Positions 41,189 to 50,228 of a stretch of 64,000 nucleotides of DNA are shown in pieces. The notes beneath the pieces are model-generated. The model was not told the origin of the DNA and ran no database searches. It was given only the letters and a program-made list of their open reading frames with translations. Positions within the stretch are counted from its first letter, which is position 1. Every line of letters starts with the position of its first letter. The DNA is from Verrucosispora sp. WMMD573 (GTDB lineage: Bacteria > Actinomycetota > Actinomycetes > Mycobacteriales > Micromonosporaceae), in contig NZ_CP114901.1 in NCBI RefSeq assembly GCF_027497175.1, positions 3,162,001 through 3,226,000 of the forward strand, written 5' to 3'. A program made the translations under genes and the position numbers.

Positions 41189-42481
41189 ATGACATCGCAC
41201 CTCTCCCGCCGGTCGCTGCTGGGGTTGGCCGGCGCGGGCGCCGGCGCACTCCTGCTCGGCGCCTGCGGGGATGGGGACAGCGGCGCCTCCGCGAGCCCGC
41301 AGAAGATCAGATGGTGGCACGTCCAGGACGCCGAGCCGATGCTCAGCGTCTGGGCTGATCTGGCTCGACAGTACGAGAACGAGCACACCCACGTCACCGT
41401 CGAGGTGCAGCCGTTGGAGGTCGAGGCGTTCAAGACCAAGCTCAACGGGGCGGTCGAGGCGTCGATGCCACCGGACCTGTTCCAGTCGTGGGGCGGCGGC
41501 GCACTGCAACAGCAGGTCGAGGCCGGCCTCGTCAAGGACATCACCAGCGAGGTCCAGGGTTGGATCGGTCAGCTGCTGCCCGCCTCGTTGCAGCCGTACA
41601 CGGTGAACGACAAGATCTACGGAATCCCGTTCGACATCGGCATGGTCGGCTTCTGGTACAACCGGGACCACTTCGCCAAGGCCAACATCGAGACGCCGCC
41701 GAAGACCTGGGGCGAGCTGCTGGAAGTGGTCAACAAGCTCAAGGCCGTCAACATCGCCCCGATCGCGCTCGCCGGCAAGGACAAGTGGCCCGGGCACTAC
41801 TACTGGGCGTACCTGGCGATGCGGATCGGCGGTCTCGAGGCGTTGCAGCGCGCGGCCGAGGACCGCAACTTCGACACGCCGGCCTTCATCGCCGCCGGTG
41901 AACGCCTCCGGGAACTGGTTGACATGGAGCCGTTCCAGAAGGGCTACCTGCGCGCGGAGTACGGGTCCGAGACCGGGCAGGCCGCGACGATGGGCAACGA
42001 GGAGGCCGCCATGGAGCTGATGGGCCAGTGGGCGCCATCGGTGCAGGCGTCCTCCTCGACCAGCCAGCGGGGCCTCGGTGACCGGCTCGCCTTCTTCCCC
42101 TTCCCGGCCGTCGAGGACGGCAAGGGCTCGGCCACCGACGCGTTCGGTGGCGGCAACGGCTTCGTGGTCGGCCGCGACGCGCCGCCCGCAACCGTGGAAT
42201 TCCTGCGGACGCTGCTGCAGGCGAGGAACCAGCGCCGGGCCGCGCAGACCGGCGCGGTGCTGCCCACCAACCAGGCCGCAGTCGGCGGGATCAAGGACCT
42301 GAACAATCAGGTTGTGGCGGCGAACCTGGGCATCGCGACCGGCTTCCAGCTCTACCTCGACCAGGCGTACCCGCCGGCGGTGGGCGCGCAGGTCAACGAG
42401 AGCGTGGCGCAGCTGATCGCGGGCACCAAGCGCCCGGACCAGATCGTCAAGGACATCACCAGGGTGGCGAAGAAGCAGTAA
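41189..42481 (+). CDS. Sugar ABC transporter substrate-binding lipoprotein (family 1)
   Basis: 430 residues. The N-terminus SRRSLLGLAGAGAGALLLGA ends in a lipobox before the Cys of ACGDG, with a twin-arginine pair, so a Tat-type lipoprotein. WWHVQDAEPMLSVWADLARQ and NGAVEASMPPDLFQSWGGGA are typical of family-1 binding proteins for oligosaccharides. YGIPFDIGMVGFWYNRDHF forms the hinge region. Placement between xylosidase and LacI genes suggests xylobiose or xylo-oligosaccharide uptake (BxlE-like). The expected two permease genes are absent next door. Confidence 0.85.
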   Translation: MTSHLSRRSLLGLAGAGAGALLLGACGDGDSGASASPQKIRWWHVQDAEPMLSVWADLARQYENEHTHVTVEVQPLEVEAFKTKLNGAVEASMPPDLFQSWGGGALQQQVEAGLVKDITSEVQGWIGQLLPASLQPYTVNDKIYGIPFDIGMVGFWYNRDHFAKANIETPPKTWGELLEVVNKLKAVNIAPIALAGKDKWPGHYYWAYLAMRIGGLEALQRAAEDRNFDTPAFIAAGERLRELVDMEPFQKGYLRAEYGSETGQAATMGNEEAAMELMGQWAPSVQASSSTSQRGLGDRLAFFPFPAVEDGKGSATDAFGGGNGFVVGRDAPPATVEFLRTLLQARNQRRAAQTGAVLPTNQAAVGGIKDLNNQVVAANLGIATGFQLYLDQAYPPAVGAQVNESVAQLIAGTKRPDQIVKDITRVAKKQ

Positions 42482-42580
42482 CGGGCGTCGTCGGCGCTCG
42501 GGCACCGCGCCGTCGCCGTACGTCAGCCCGTCGGCGCTCCCGCCGGCGGTGTCGGAGGATGAGCGAAGTAGGGAGGGCGC

Positions 42581-43618
42581 ATGGCTGCCAACGACAACCG
42601 GACAGTGACCATCGCGGCCATCGCCCGCCTGGCGGGGGTGTCGGTGCCGACGGTGTCCCGGGTGATCAATGGTCGTTCGGATGTGGCTCCGCAGACCCGT
42701 GAGCGGGTGGAGGAGTTGCTGACTCGGCATGGTTACCGGCGTCGGCCGCCGAGTATGCGGGCGAGTTCGGGGTTGGTGGATCTGGTCTTCAACGACCTGG
42801 ACAGTCCGTGGGCGGTGGAGATCATCCGGGGTGTGGAGGATGTGGCGCACGCTGCGGGGGTGGGCACCGTCGTGTCGGCCATCCACCGACGCTCGTCCTC
42901 GGCGAAGCAGTGGCTGGACAACATCCGGACCCGGTCCACCGAGGGGGTCATCTTCGTGACCTCCACCCTCGAACCGCCGCAGCAGGCGGAGTTGCGCCGG
43001 CTCAACATCCCGGCCGTGATCGTCGACCCGGCGGGTGTCCCCGCCCAGGACGCGCCGACCATCGGTGCCACCAACTGGGCGGGAAGCCTGCGGGCGACGG
43101 AGTATCTGATCGGGCTTGGGCATCGGCGGATCGGGTTCATCGCCGGTCCGCCGCAGTTGATGTGCAGCCGGGCTCGGATGGACGGCTACCGGGCGGCCCT
43201 GGAAGCCGCCGGGATCCCCATCGACGACCGGTTGATTCAGGCGGGCAACTTCTACCACGAGGCCGGTTTCTCCGGCGGGGTGCGGTTGCTGGGGCTGACC
43301 GAGCCGCCGACGGCGATTTTCGCGTCGAGCGACCAGATGGCGCTGGGCGTGTACGAGGCGGTCCGGCAGCGCGGTCTGCGGATGCCGGACGACATCAGCG
43401 TGGTCGGTTTCGACGACCTGCCGGAGGTCCGCTGGTGCTCGCCGCCGTTGACCACGGTGCGTCAGCCGCTGGCCGAGATGGGCATGTTGGCGGCGCGGAC
43501 GGTGCTACGGCTGGCCCGCGGGGAGAAGGTGGAGAGCCCCCGGGTGGAACTCGCCACCGAACTCGTCATCCGCGACAGCGCGGCCGCGCCGCGGGTCGAT
43601 CGCGGGTCGTCGGAGTGA
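42581..43618 (+). CDS. LacI family transcriptional regulator 1
   Basis: 345 residues from ATG at 42581 with GGGAGG upstream. The helix-turn-helix VTIAAIARLAGVSVPTVSRV plus hinge (INGRSDVAPQTRERVEELLT) is followed by the periplasmic-binding-like sensor domain (EIIRGVEDVAHAAGVGTVVS, TIGATNWAGSLRATEYLIGL, TAIFASSDQMALGVYEAVRQ). It likely represses the xylan genes until a xylo-oligosaccharide binds. It shares long identical nucleotide blocks with the next gene. Confidence 0.9.
   Translation: MAANDNRTVTIAAIARLAGVSVPTVSRVINGRSDVAPQTRERVEELLTRHGYRRRPPSMRASSGLVDLVFNDLDSPWAVEIIRGVEDVAHAAGVGTVVSAIHRRSSSAKQWLDNIRTRSTEGVIFVTSTLEPPQQAELRRLNIPAVIVDPAGVPAQDAPTIGATNWAGSLRATEYLIGLGHRRIGFIAGPPQLMCSRARMDGYRAALEAAGIPIDDRLIQAGNFYHEAGFSGGVRLLGLTEPPTAIFASSDQMALGVYEAVRQRGLRMPDDISVVGFDDLPEVRWCSPPLTTVRQPLAEMGMLAARTVLRLARGEKVESPRVELATELVIRDSAAAPRVDRGSSE
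42628..42888 (+). repeat. 261-base block identical in both LacI genes
   Basis: By eye, 42628-42888 is identical to 43793-44053 (offset 1165), covering the HTH through the first sensor strand. Later blocks (for example around 43090-43200 and 44255-44365) are also near-identical, with divergent stretches between. This mosaic pattern points to gene conversion between the paralogues. Confidence 0.85.
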
Positions 43619-43745
43619 ACTGCGCCAACTACCGATAGGCGAGTGAAATTTCCGGCACTAGGGTGTGGGCGGGCGGCTGGTTGCCCGCCCTGGCCGCCCG
43701 CAGCATGGTGCGGGCTGTCGCCGTACCGGTTGGTTGGGGAGTGCC

Positions 43746-44762
43746 GTGGTTGCCAGAGACACCCGGAAGATCACTATTTCCGCGATAGCGGACCTGGCGG
43801 GGGTGTCGGTGCCGACGGTGTCCCGGGTGATCAATGGTCGTTCGGATGTGGCTCCGCAGACCCGTGAGCGGGTGGAGGAGTTGCTGACTCGGCATGGTTA
43901 CCGGCGTCGGCCGCCGAGTATGCGGGCGAGTTCGGGGTTGGTGGATCTGGTCTTCAACGACCTGGACAGTCCGTGGGCGGTGGAGATCATCCGGGGTGTG
44001 GAGGATGTGGCGCACGCTGCGGGGGTGGGCACCGTCGTGTCGGCCATCCACCGGCAGACCTCCTCCGCGGAGCAGTGGCTCGATGGGATGCGTCGCCGGG
44101 GCACCGAGGGCGTGATCTTCGTGACCTCGATGGTCGAGCCACCCTTGCAGGCCGAACTACGCCGGCTGAGCATCCCGGTGGTGATCGTCGACGCGGACGG
44201 CCTGCCGGCCCGGGAGGCGACGACTATCGGTGCCACCAACTGGGCAGGTGGCCTGCGGGCGACCGAGTATCTGATCGGGCTTGGGCATCGGCGGATCGGG
44301 TTCATCGCCGGTCCGCCGCAGTTGATGTGCAGCCGGGCTCGGATGGACGGCTACCGGGCGGCCCTGGAAGCCGCCGGGATCTCCTTCGACGAGGATCTGA
44401 TCTGCCCGGGCGACTTCTACCACGAGGCCGGTTTCAACGGCGGGGTGCGGTTGCTGGGACTCAGCGAGCCGCCGACGGCGATCTTCGCGTCGAGCGACCA
44501 GATGGCGCTGGGCGTGTACGAGGCGGTCCGGCAGCGCGGTCTGCGCGTACCGGACGACATCAGCGTGGTCGGTTTCGACGACCTGCCGGAGGTCCGCTGG
44601 TGCTCGCCGCCGTTGACCACGGTGCGTCAGCCGCTGGCCGAGATGGGCATGTTGGCGGCGCGGACGGTGCTACGGCTGGCCCGCGGGGAGAAGGTGGAGA
44701 GCCCTCGGGTGGAACTCGCCACCGAACTCGTCATCCGCGACAGCGCGGCCCCGACCCAATGA
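43746..44762 (+). CDS. LacI family transcriptional regulator 2
   Basis: 338 residues from GTG at 43746 (VVARDTRKITISAIADLAGV), preceded by GGGGA. Domain build is as in regulator 1. The effector-facing variable segments differ (QTSSAEQWLDGMRRRGTEGV, ATTIGATNWAGGLRATE, ISFDEDLICPGDFYHEAG), so ligand specificity may differ while the DNA-reading helix is the same. AAATTTCCGG (43647-43656) lies upstream and TTCCGGAA (44776-44783) downstream. Confidence 0.9.
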   Translation: MVARDTRKITISAIADLAGVSVPTVSRVINGRSDVAPQTRERVEELLTRHGYRRRPPSMRASSGLVDLVFNDLDSPWAVEIIRGVEDVAHAAGVGTVVSAIHRQTSSAEQWLDGMRRRGTEGVIFVTSMVEPPLQAELRRLSIPVVIVDADGLPAREATTIGATNWAGGLRATEYLIGLGHRRIGFIAGPPQLMCSRARMDGYRAALEAAGISFDEDLICPGDFYHEAGFNGGVRLLGLSEPPTAIFASSDQMALGVYEAVRQRGLRVPDDISVVGFDDLPEVRWCSPPLTTVRQPLAEMGMLAARTVLRLARGEKVESPRVELATELVIRDSAAPTQ

Positions 44763-45035
44763 GCTACCGATATTTTTCCGGAAGTTGTTGACGCCGCATC
44801 CGGAGGGGACCGACGATGGGACTCGCCGTCCTTTCACCAAGGAACTGGCTGGTGGTGCCCGCCGTGCCCGCGGCACCGCCCGGCCGTGTCCGGCGGACGC
44901 CCACGCCGCCCGCCGGACACGGCACCCACCTTCCACCCGGCCCTGCACAGGTCGTCGTCGGCTTCTGCCGTTGGCAGATCCGCTGACGGTGAACGAGCCA
45001 CCCCGACACCGTCGACACGGGGCAGGGTGGCTCAC

Positions 45036-45236
45036 ATGCAACTCCTCATGCTGGGGCGGGTCGGGATTCGTGGGCGGGGCGGTGGTAGCCGAGGCGATCC
45101 ACCGGGCTGGGCGGTGACGGCGTTCAACCGGGGGCGGCACGGGGCGCCCCCGGATGGCGTATGGCACCTGGTGGGTGACCGCACCGCCGTCGGCAGGTTG
45201 GCCGCGTTGGCCGAGTGGGAGTGGGATCTGGCGTGA
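45036..45236 (+). pseudogene. N-terminal relic of an NAD-dependent epimerase/dehydratase
   Basis: MQLLMLG in one frame, GGSGFVGGAVVAEAIHR in the next, then WAVTAFNRGRHGAPP and AEWEWDLA back in the first frame. Together they spell the Rossmann start of an epimerase (LLMLGGSGFVGGAVVAEAIH). Two indels and loss of everything after residue 66 make it a relic. The rest of 44763-45264 holds no gene. Confidence 0.6.
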
Positions 45237-45264
45237 AACCGTGGAACGCTTCTGGACGCCCGCG

Positions 45265-46239
45265 CTAGGCGAGGTGCACCGGCAGATCCAGCACCTCGTC
45301 CACCAGGCGGCGCGGGGTGGGCCAGCCCGGCTGGCCGTACCCGATCCGCATCACCATCTGCGGGGTGCCGAACCGTCCCAGTGACAGCCGGAGCTGCTCC
45401 CGGGCCGACGGCACCTCGATCGGTTGGGACAGCATCGATACGGACAGCCCGGCGTCGGTGGCGGTCAGCAGCACCCGCTGCAACGCCTGGCCCGCGACCA
45501 CCTGGTCGACTGCGGTGTTGCCGGCGGAGCCGAGCACCGCGACGAGCGGCTCCGGCTCGAAGTCGCGTCCCGGTGCCCGCTGGGTGCCGCCGAAGCCACG
45601 CGACGGAAGCAGGTCCTGCGGCTCGGCCAGGGGACCGCTGGCGGTGACCGGGACGCCGTCCGGTTCGTCCCCGGCGCGTACCCACGCCTCACGCTCCGCC
45701 CGGTAGGCGGGGTCGCGTTCGAGCACCCGGTGTGCGCCACGAGCGATCTCGGCGAAGGCGTTGACGGCGCTCACCCCGATGAGCAACTCCAGCCAGCAGT
45801 GCTCGGCCCGAGCCGCCTCACCCAGCCGCCAGCGGGAGTCGGCCGGGACCGGGTCGGGCCAGAACGGGGCACGGTTGCTGAACCGGCGTGGAACGGCCGC
45901 GTAGAGGCTCTGCTCGGCGGGGCTGGGTCGGCGCGGCAGGTCCGGCACCAGCCGGGCCAGCACGTCCGGTTCCGACGGGTACGGACGCAGTCGTAGCGTA
46001 GCCGGGGCGCCGGCCACGGCCAGGGCGAGGCGCAGGTTGAACAGCGCCGCACCGCCCGCGACGCGGGCACCCCAGCCGCTCGGGTCGGTGGCGGGCAGGC
46101 GTCGGGTCGGGTCGAGGAGCACCTCGATCCCGCCGTCGCGCAGCCGGAACCGCCACGGCTGGACGTTGTGCAGGGACGGTGCCCGGACCGCGTCGGTCAC
46201 GGCAGCCCGCAGCTGTTCGACGGTGTAGCCGGTCTCCAT
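45265..46239 (-). CDS. Acg family FMN-binding nitroreductase-like protein 1
   Basis: 324 residues from ATG at 46239 (METGYTVEQLRAAVTDAVRA); the frame is open to 46605 without support. APSLHNVQPWRFRLRDGGIE is the nitroreductase FMN-binding start, and QVVAGQALQRVLLTATDAGL with FGTPQMVMRIGYGQPG closes the fold. The Acg group (Rv2032-like) binds FMN but has a lid blocking the active site and may store flavin during dormancy. Its position beside DevR fits DevR control. Confidence 0.88.
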   Translation of the reverse strand: METGYTVEQLRAAVTDAVRAPSLHNVQPWRFRLRDGGIEVLLDPTRRLPATDPSGWGARVAGGAALFNLRLALAVAGAPATLRLRPYPSEPDVLARLVPDLPRRPSPAEQSLYAAVPRRFSNRAPFWPDPVPADSRWRLGEAARAEHCWLELLIGVSAVNAFAEIARGAHRVLERDPAYRAEREAWVRAGDEPDGVPVTASGPLAEPQDLLPSRGFGGTQRAPGRDFEPEPLVAVLGSAGNTAVDQVVAGQALQRVLLTATDAGLSVSMLSQPIEVPSAREQLRLSLGRFGTPQMVMRIGYGQPGWPTPRRLVDEVLDLPVHLA

Positions 46240-46303
46240 GGTCGGGCCCCCTCGCATTCGCCTGGTACCTCCCCACGGTGCGCCCCGCGCACCCCCACCC
46301 AGC

Positions 46304-46318
46304 AGGGCCACACGTCCC
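46304..46318 (-). promoter_or_regulatory. Candidate DevR box before Acg 1 / DevR
   Basis: AGGGCCACACGTCCC lies 65 bases upstream of the Acg start and 180 before DevR. It matches the site before the phosphoketolase gene (AGGGCCGTTGGTCCC) at 10 or more of 15 positions. Confidence 0.45.
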
Positions 46319-46365
46319 GACCTCCCAGGACCCCCCGCCCTCCCCTGCCCACCCACCGAAGGGTC

Positions 46366-46420
46366 GATCATGAAGTTGTTGTCGCGCCAGGCCGCCGCGA
46401 GTGGTAACAACTTCATGATC
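46366..46420. repeat. Long inverted repeat GATCATGAAGTTGTT
   Basis: Perfect 15-base arms (46366-46380 and 46406-46420) around a 25-base loop in the Acg-DevR spacer. The AT-rich arms stand out against their surroundings. A similar string recurs, I believe, in other Micromonospora genomes. Confidence 0.7.
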
Positions 46421-46496
46421 AACGGGGTCGAGGTGGGTGGGGAGGTTGGGACTTTTGGCCCGGGTGGGGGTTGGGGGGAGAGGGTAGAAAGGGGGA

Positions 46497-47135
46497 ATGA
46501 TCCGGGTGTTTCTGCTTGACGACCACGAGGTGGTCCGTCGTGGTCTGGCCGACCTGCTGCATGCCAGTGGGGACATCGAGGTGGTCGGTGAGTCCGGCTC
46601 CGCACCGGAGGCGGCCCGTCGGATTCCGGCGCTGCGACCCGACGTGGCGATCCTCGACGCCCGGCTGCCCGACGGCAACGGCATCGACGTGTGCCGGGAC
46701 ATCCGGGCCGTGGACTCCTCGATCAAGGGCCTGATCCTCACCTCGTACGAGGACGACGAGGCGCTGTTCGCGGCGATCATGGCGGGTGCCTCCGGGTACG
46801 TGCTCAAGCAGATTCGGGGCACCGACCTCGTCGACGCGGTACGCCGGGTGGCGGCCGGCCAGTCGCTGCTCGACCCGGCGATCACCACCCGGGTGTTGGA
46901 TCGCATCCGCAGCGGCGTGGAGCAGCCCCGTGAGTTGCAGTCCCTCACCGAGCAGGAGCGGCGCATCCTGGAGTACGTCGCCGAGGGGCTGACCAACCGG
47001 GAGATCGCCAGCAAGATGTTCCTGGCCGAGAAGACGGTGAAGAACTACGTCTCCAGCGTGCTGGCCAAGCTCGGCCTGGAACGCCGTACCCAGGCCGCGG
47101 TGCTGGCCACCCGCCTGCTCGGCAAGACCCACTGA
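46497..47135 (+). CDS. devR: DevR/DosR-like NarL-family response regulator
   Basis: 212 residues from ATG at 46497 after an AAAGGGGGA site. The receiver has the DD pair (RVFLLDDHEVVRRGL), phospho-Asp (VAILDARLPDG), switch Thr/Ser (ILTSYEDDE) and Lys (YVLKQIRG). The LuxR helix-turn-helix is LTEQERRILEYVAEGLTNRE to KTVKNYVSSVLAKLGLERRT. The whole pattern matches mycobacterial DosR. It would bind boxes at dormancy genes and is phosphorylated by the convergent kinase. Confidence 0.9.
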   Translation: MIRVFLLDDHEVVRRGLADLLHASGDIEVVGESGSAPEAARRIPALRPDVAILDARLPDGNGIDVCRDIRAVDSSIKGLILTSYEDDEALFAAIMAGASGYVLKQIRGTDLVDAVRRVAAGQSLLDPAITTRVLDRIRSGVEQPRELQSLTEQERRILEYVAEGLTNREIASKMFLAEKTVKNYVSSVLAKLGLERRTQAAVLATRLLGKTH

Positions 47136-47147
47136 CCCGACCCGAGG

Positions 47148-47197
47148 GGCCCGGCCCGGCCCGGCGCGGCGCGGCGCGGCCCGGCGCGGCGCGGCGC
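47148..47197. repeat. Ten tandem GGCSC pentamers
   Basis: Three GGCCC, three GGCGC, one GGCCC and three GGCGC units in a row fill the gap between the convergent devR and devS genes. Such a run could fold as a terminator or be prone to slippage. Confidence 0.8.
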
Positions 47198-47226
47198 GGT
47201 CAGGGGCAGGGGCGAGCCGCAGCGGC

Positions 47227-48957
<1,731 letters not shown>

Positions 48958-49004
48958 CTATCCGGCGACCGGCGGCGCGGAACGCCCCGAGGCTGGCGGA
49001 CGCG

Positions 49005-49049
49005 GCGGCCCGGACGCCGCGCTAGACAGCGGCCCGGACGCCGCGCTAG
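49005..49049. repeat. Two direct 21-base repeats at the end of Acg 2
   Basis: GCGGCCCGGACGCCGCGCTA plus G occurs at 49005-49025 and 49029-49049. On the minus strand each ends in TAG, and the second copy provides the Acg 2 stop codon. Confidence 0.75.
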
Positions 49050-50053
49050 GCGGCGTCGCCGGACACCGCCGAGGTGTCCACCACCTGCTCGCGGGGCAGT
49101 CGCGGGGTGTGCGGCGGACCGGCGTGGGCCGGGTCGGCGACCCCCAGGCGCAGGCCGAGGTACGGGTGACCGAGACCGGAGAGCAGCTGGCGCAGGGTCT
49201 GCCGGGTCGCCGGCACCTCGACCACGCCGCTGAGCGGCACCATCGAGACACCCAGTCGGGTGGCGGCCAGCCAGGCGGCCGACAGCGCCTCGCCGGCACG
49301 CAACCAGTCGGCCGGCTCGTCCTGGTCGCCGTAGAGCACCGCGTAGGACGCCGCCTGGTCGTGCCCCGGCCCGACCGGCAGGGTGCCCGGGCGACCGAAG
49401 TCCCGGCCCGGCACGGTGGTCTGCGAGGGCTGCTCCGGCAGCACCTCCGGAGGGAGCCCGGCGCCGCCCGCGCGGCTGGTCCAGTACTCCAGTTCCTCCC
49501 GCAGCCGGGAGTCCTCCGCCTCGACGGTGGCGGCGTGCGAGGCGGACGCGGCCAGTTGCAGCACCTGGTCGCGGTCGAGGATCTCCAACCGGGCACCCTC
49601 CCGGCCGGCAGCCGACACGATGGCGTTCAACGAGTCATCGGAGACCGACTCGTCGCTGACCGGACGCCGGTCGGTGTGCCGTACCTGCATGCACTGCACC
49701 GACCGCATCGCGTCCGGGTCGGCGCCGGTGGCTCGCGGCTCGGTGAGCCGGGCGAGCAGGTCGGGATCGTGCGGGTCGGGCACCCGCTGCACGCTTGTCG
49801 CCCACCCCTCGGCGGCCAACGCCAGCCGCGCGTGGTGCAGCGCCGCACCGCAGCTCAGGGTGACCAGCTCGCCCTGCGGATCGGTGGCGGCCAACCTGCT
49901 GTCACGCACCATCCGCAGTTCCAACGCGTCGGGTAGCACCCGCCAGCGCCACGGCTGGCTGTTGTGCACCGACGGCGCGTGACCGGCCATCGCGGCGGCC
50001 TCCGCGAGGGCGGTGGTCAGCGGGCGGTGGGTAGCCGGCGTCTGGTGGCTCAT
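49046..50053 (-). CDS. Acg family FMN-binding nitroreductase-like protein 2
   Basis: 335 residues from ATG at 50053 (MSHQTPATHRPLTTALAEAA); a 984-codon open frame extends to 52000 but is antisense to the ATPase. AGHAPSVHNSQPWRWRVLPD marks the FMN site, and LSAAWLAATRLGVSMVPLSG with HPYLGLRLGVADPAH the C-terminal part. About a third identical to Acg 1 by eye in the conserved blocks. Divergent from the ATPase across a spacer with a candidate DevR box. Confidence 0.88.
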   Translation of the reverse strand: MSHQTPATHRPLTTALAEAAAMAGHAPSVHNSQPWRWRVLPDALELRMVRDSRLAATDPQGELVTLSCGAALHHARLALAAEGWATSVQRVPDPHDPDLLARLTEPRATGADPDAMRSVQCMQVRHTDRRPVSDESVSDDSLNAIVSAAGREGARLEILDRDQVLQLAASASHAATVEAEDSRLREELEYWTSRAGGAGLPPEVLPEQPSQTTVPGRDFGRPGTLPVGPGHDQAASYAVLYGDQDEPADWLRAGEALSAAWLAATRLGVSMVPLSGVVEVPATRQTLRQLLSGLGHPYLGLRLGVADPAHAGPPHTPRLPREQVVDTSAVSGDAA

Positions 50054-50171
50054 CCTCACGACCTTTCCGTCTCTGCCCATCGTGCCGCACCCCGGTACGG
50101 CTGCGGGCGCGGTCCGGTTCATCGTGCGACATCGGTCGGCGGCACGCAGGATCCGCACGTCCCGACCGGGC

Positions 50172-50185
50172 GGGACCTGTGACCC
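50172..50185. promoter_or_regulatory. Candidate DevR box between Acg 2 and the P-type ATPase
   Basis: GGGACCTGTGACCC, an imperfect palindrome with the GGGAC...CCC ends of DosR boxes, lies 119 bases before Acg 2 and 44 before the ATPase start. The rest of the 175-base spacer is unremarkable. Confidence 0.4.
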
Positions 50186-50228
50186 GCGTTCCGCTCCGCC
50201 CGCCCGACCGGGTTGAGACGATCCGCAA

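Noticed and set aside
45279..45290. CGGCAGATCC outside the island
   Set aside because: It is inside the Acg coding sequence, lacks the preceding GC and the flanking element, and so is a chance match.
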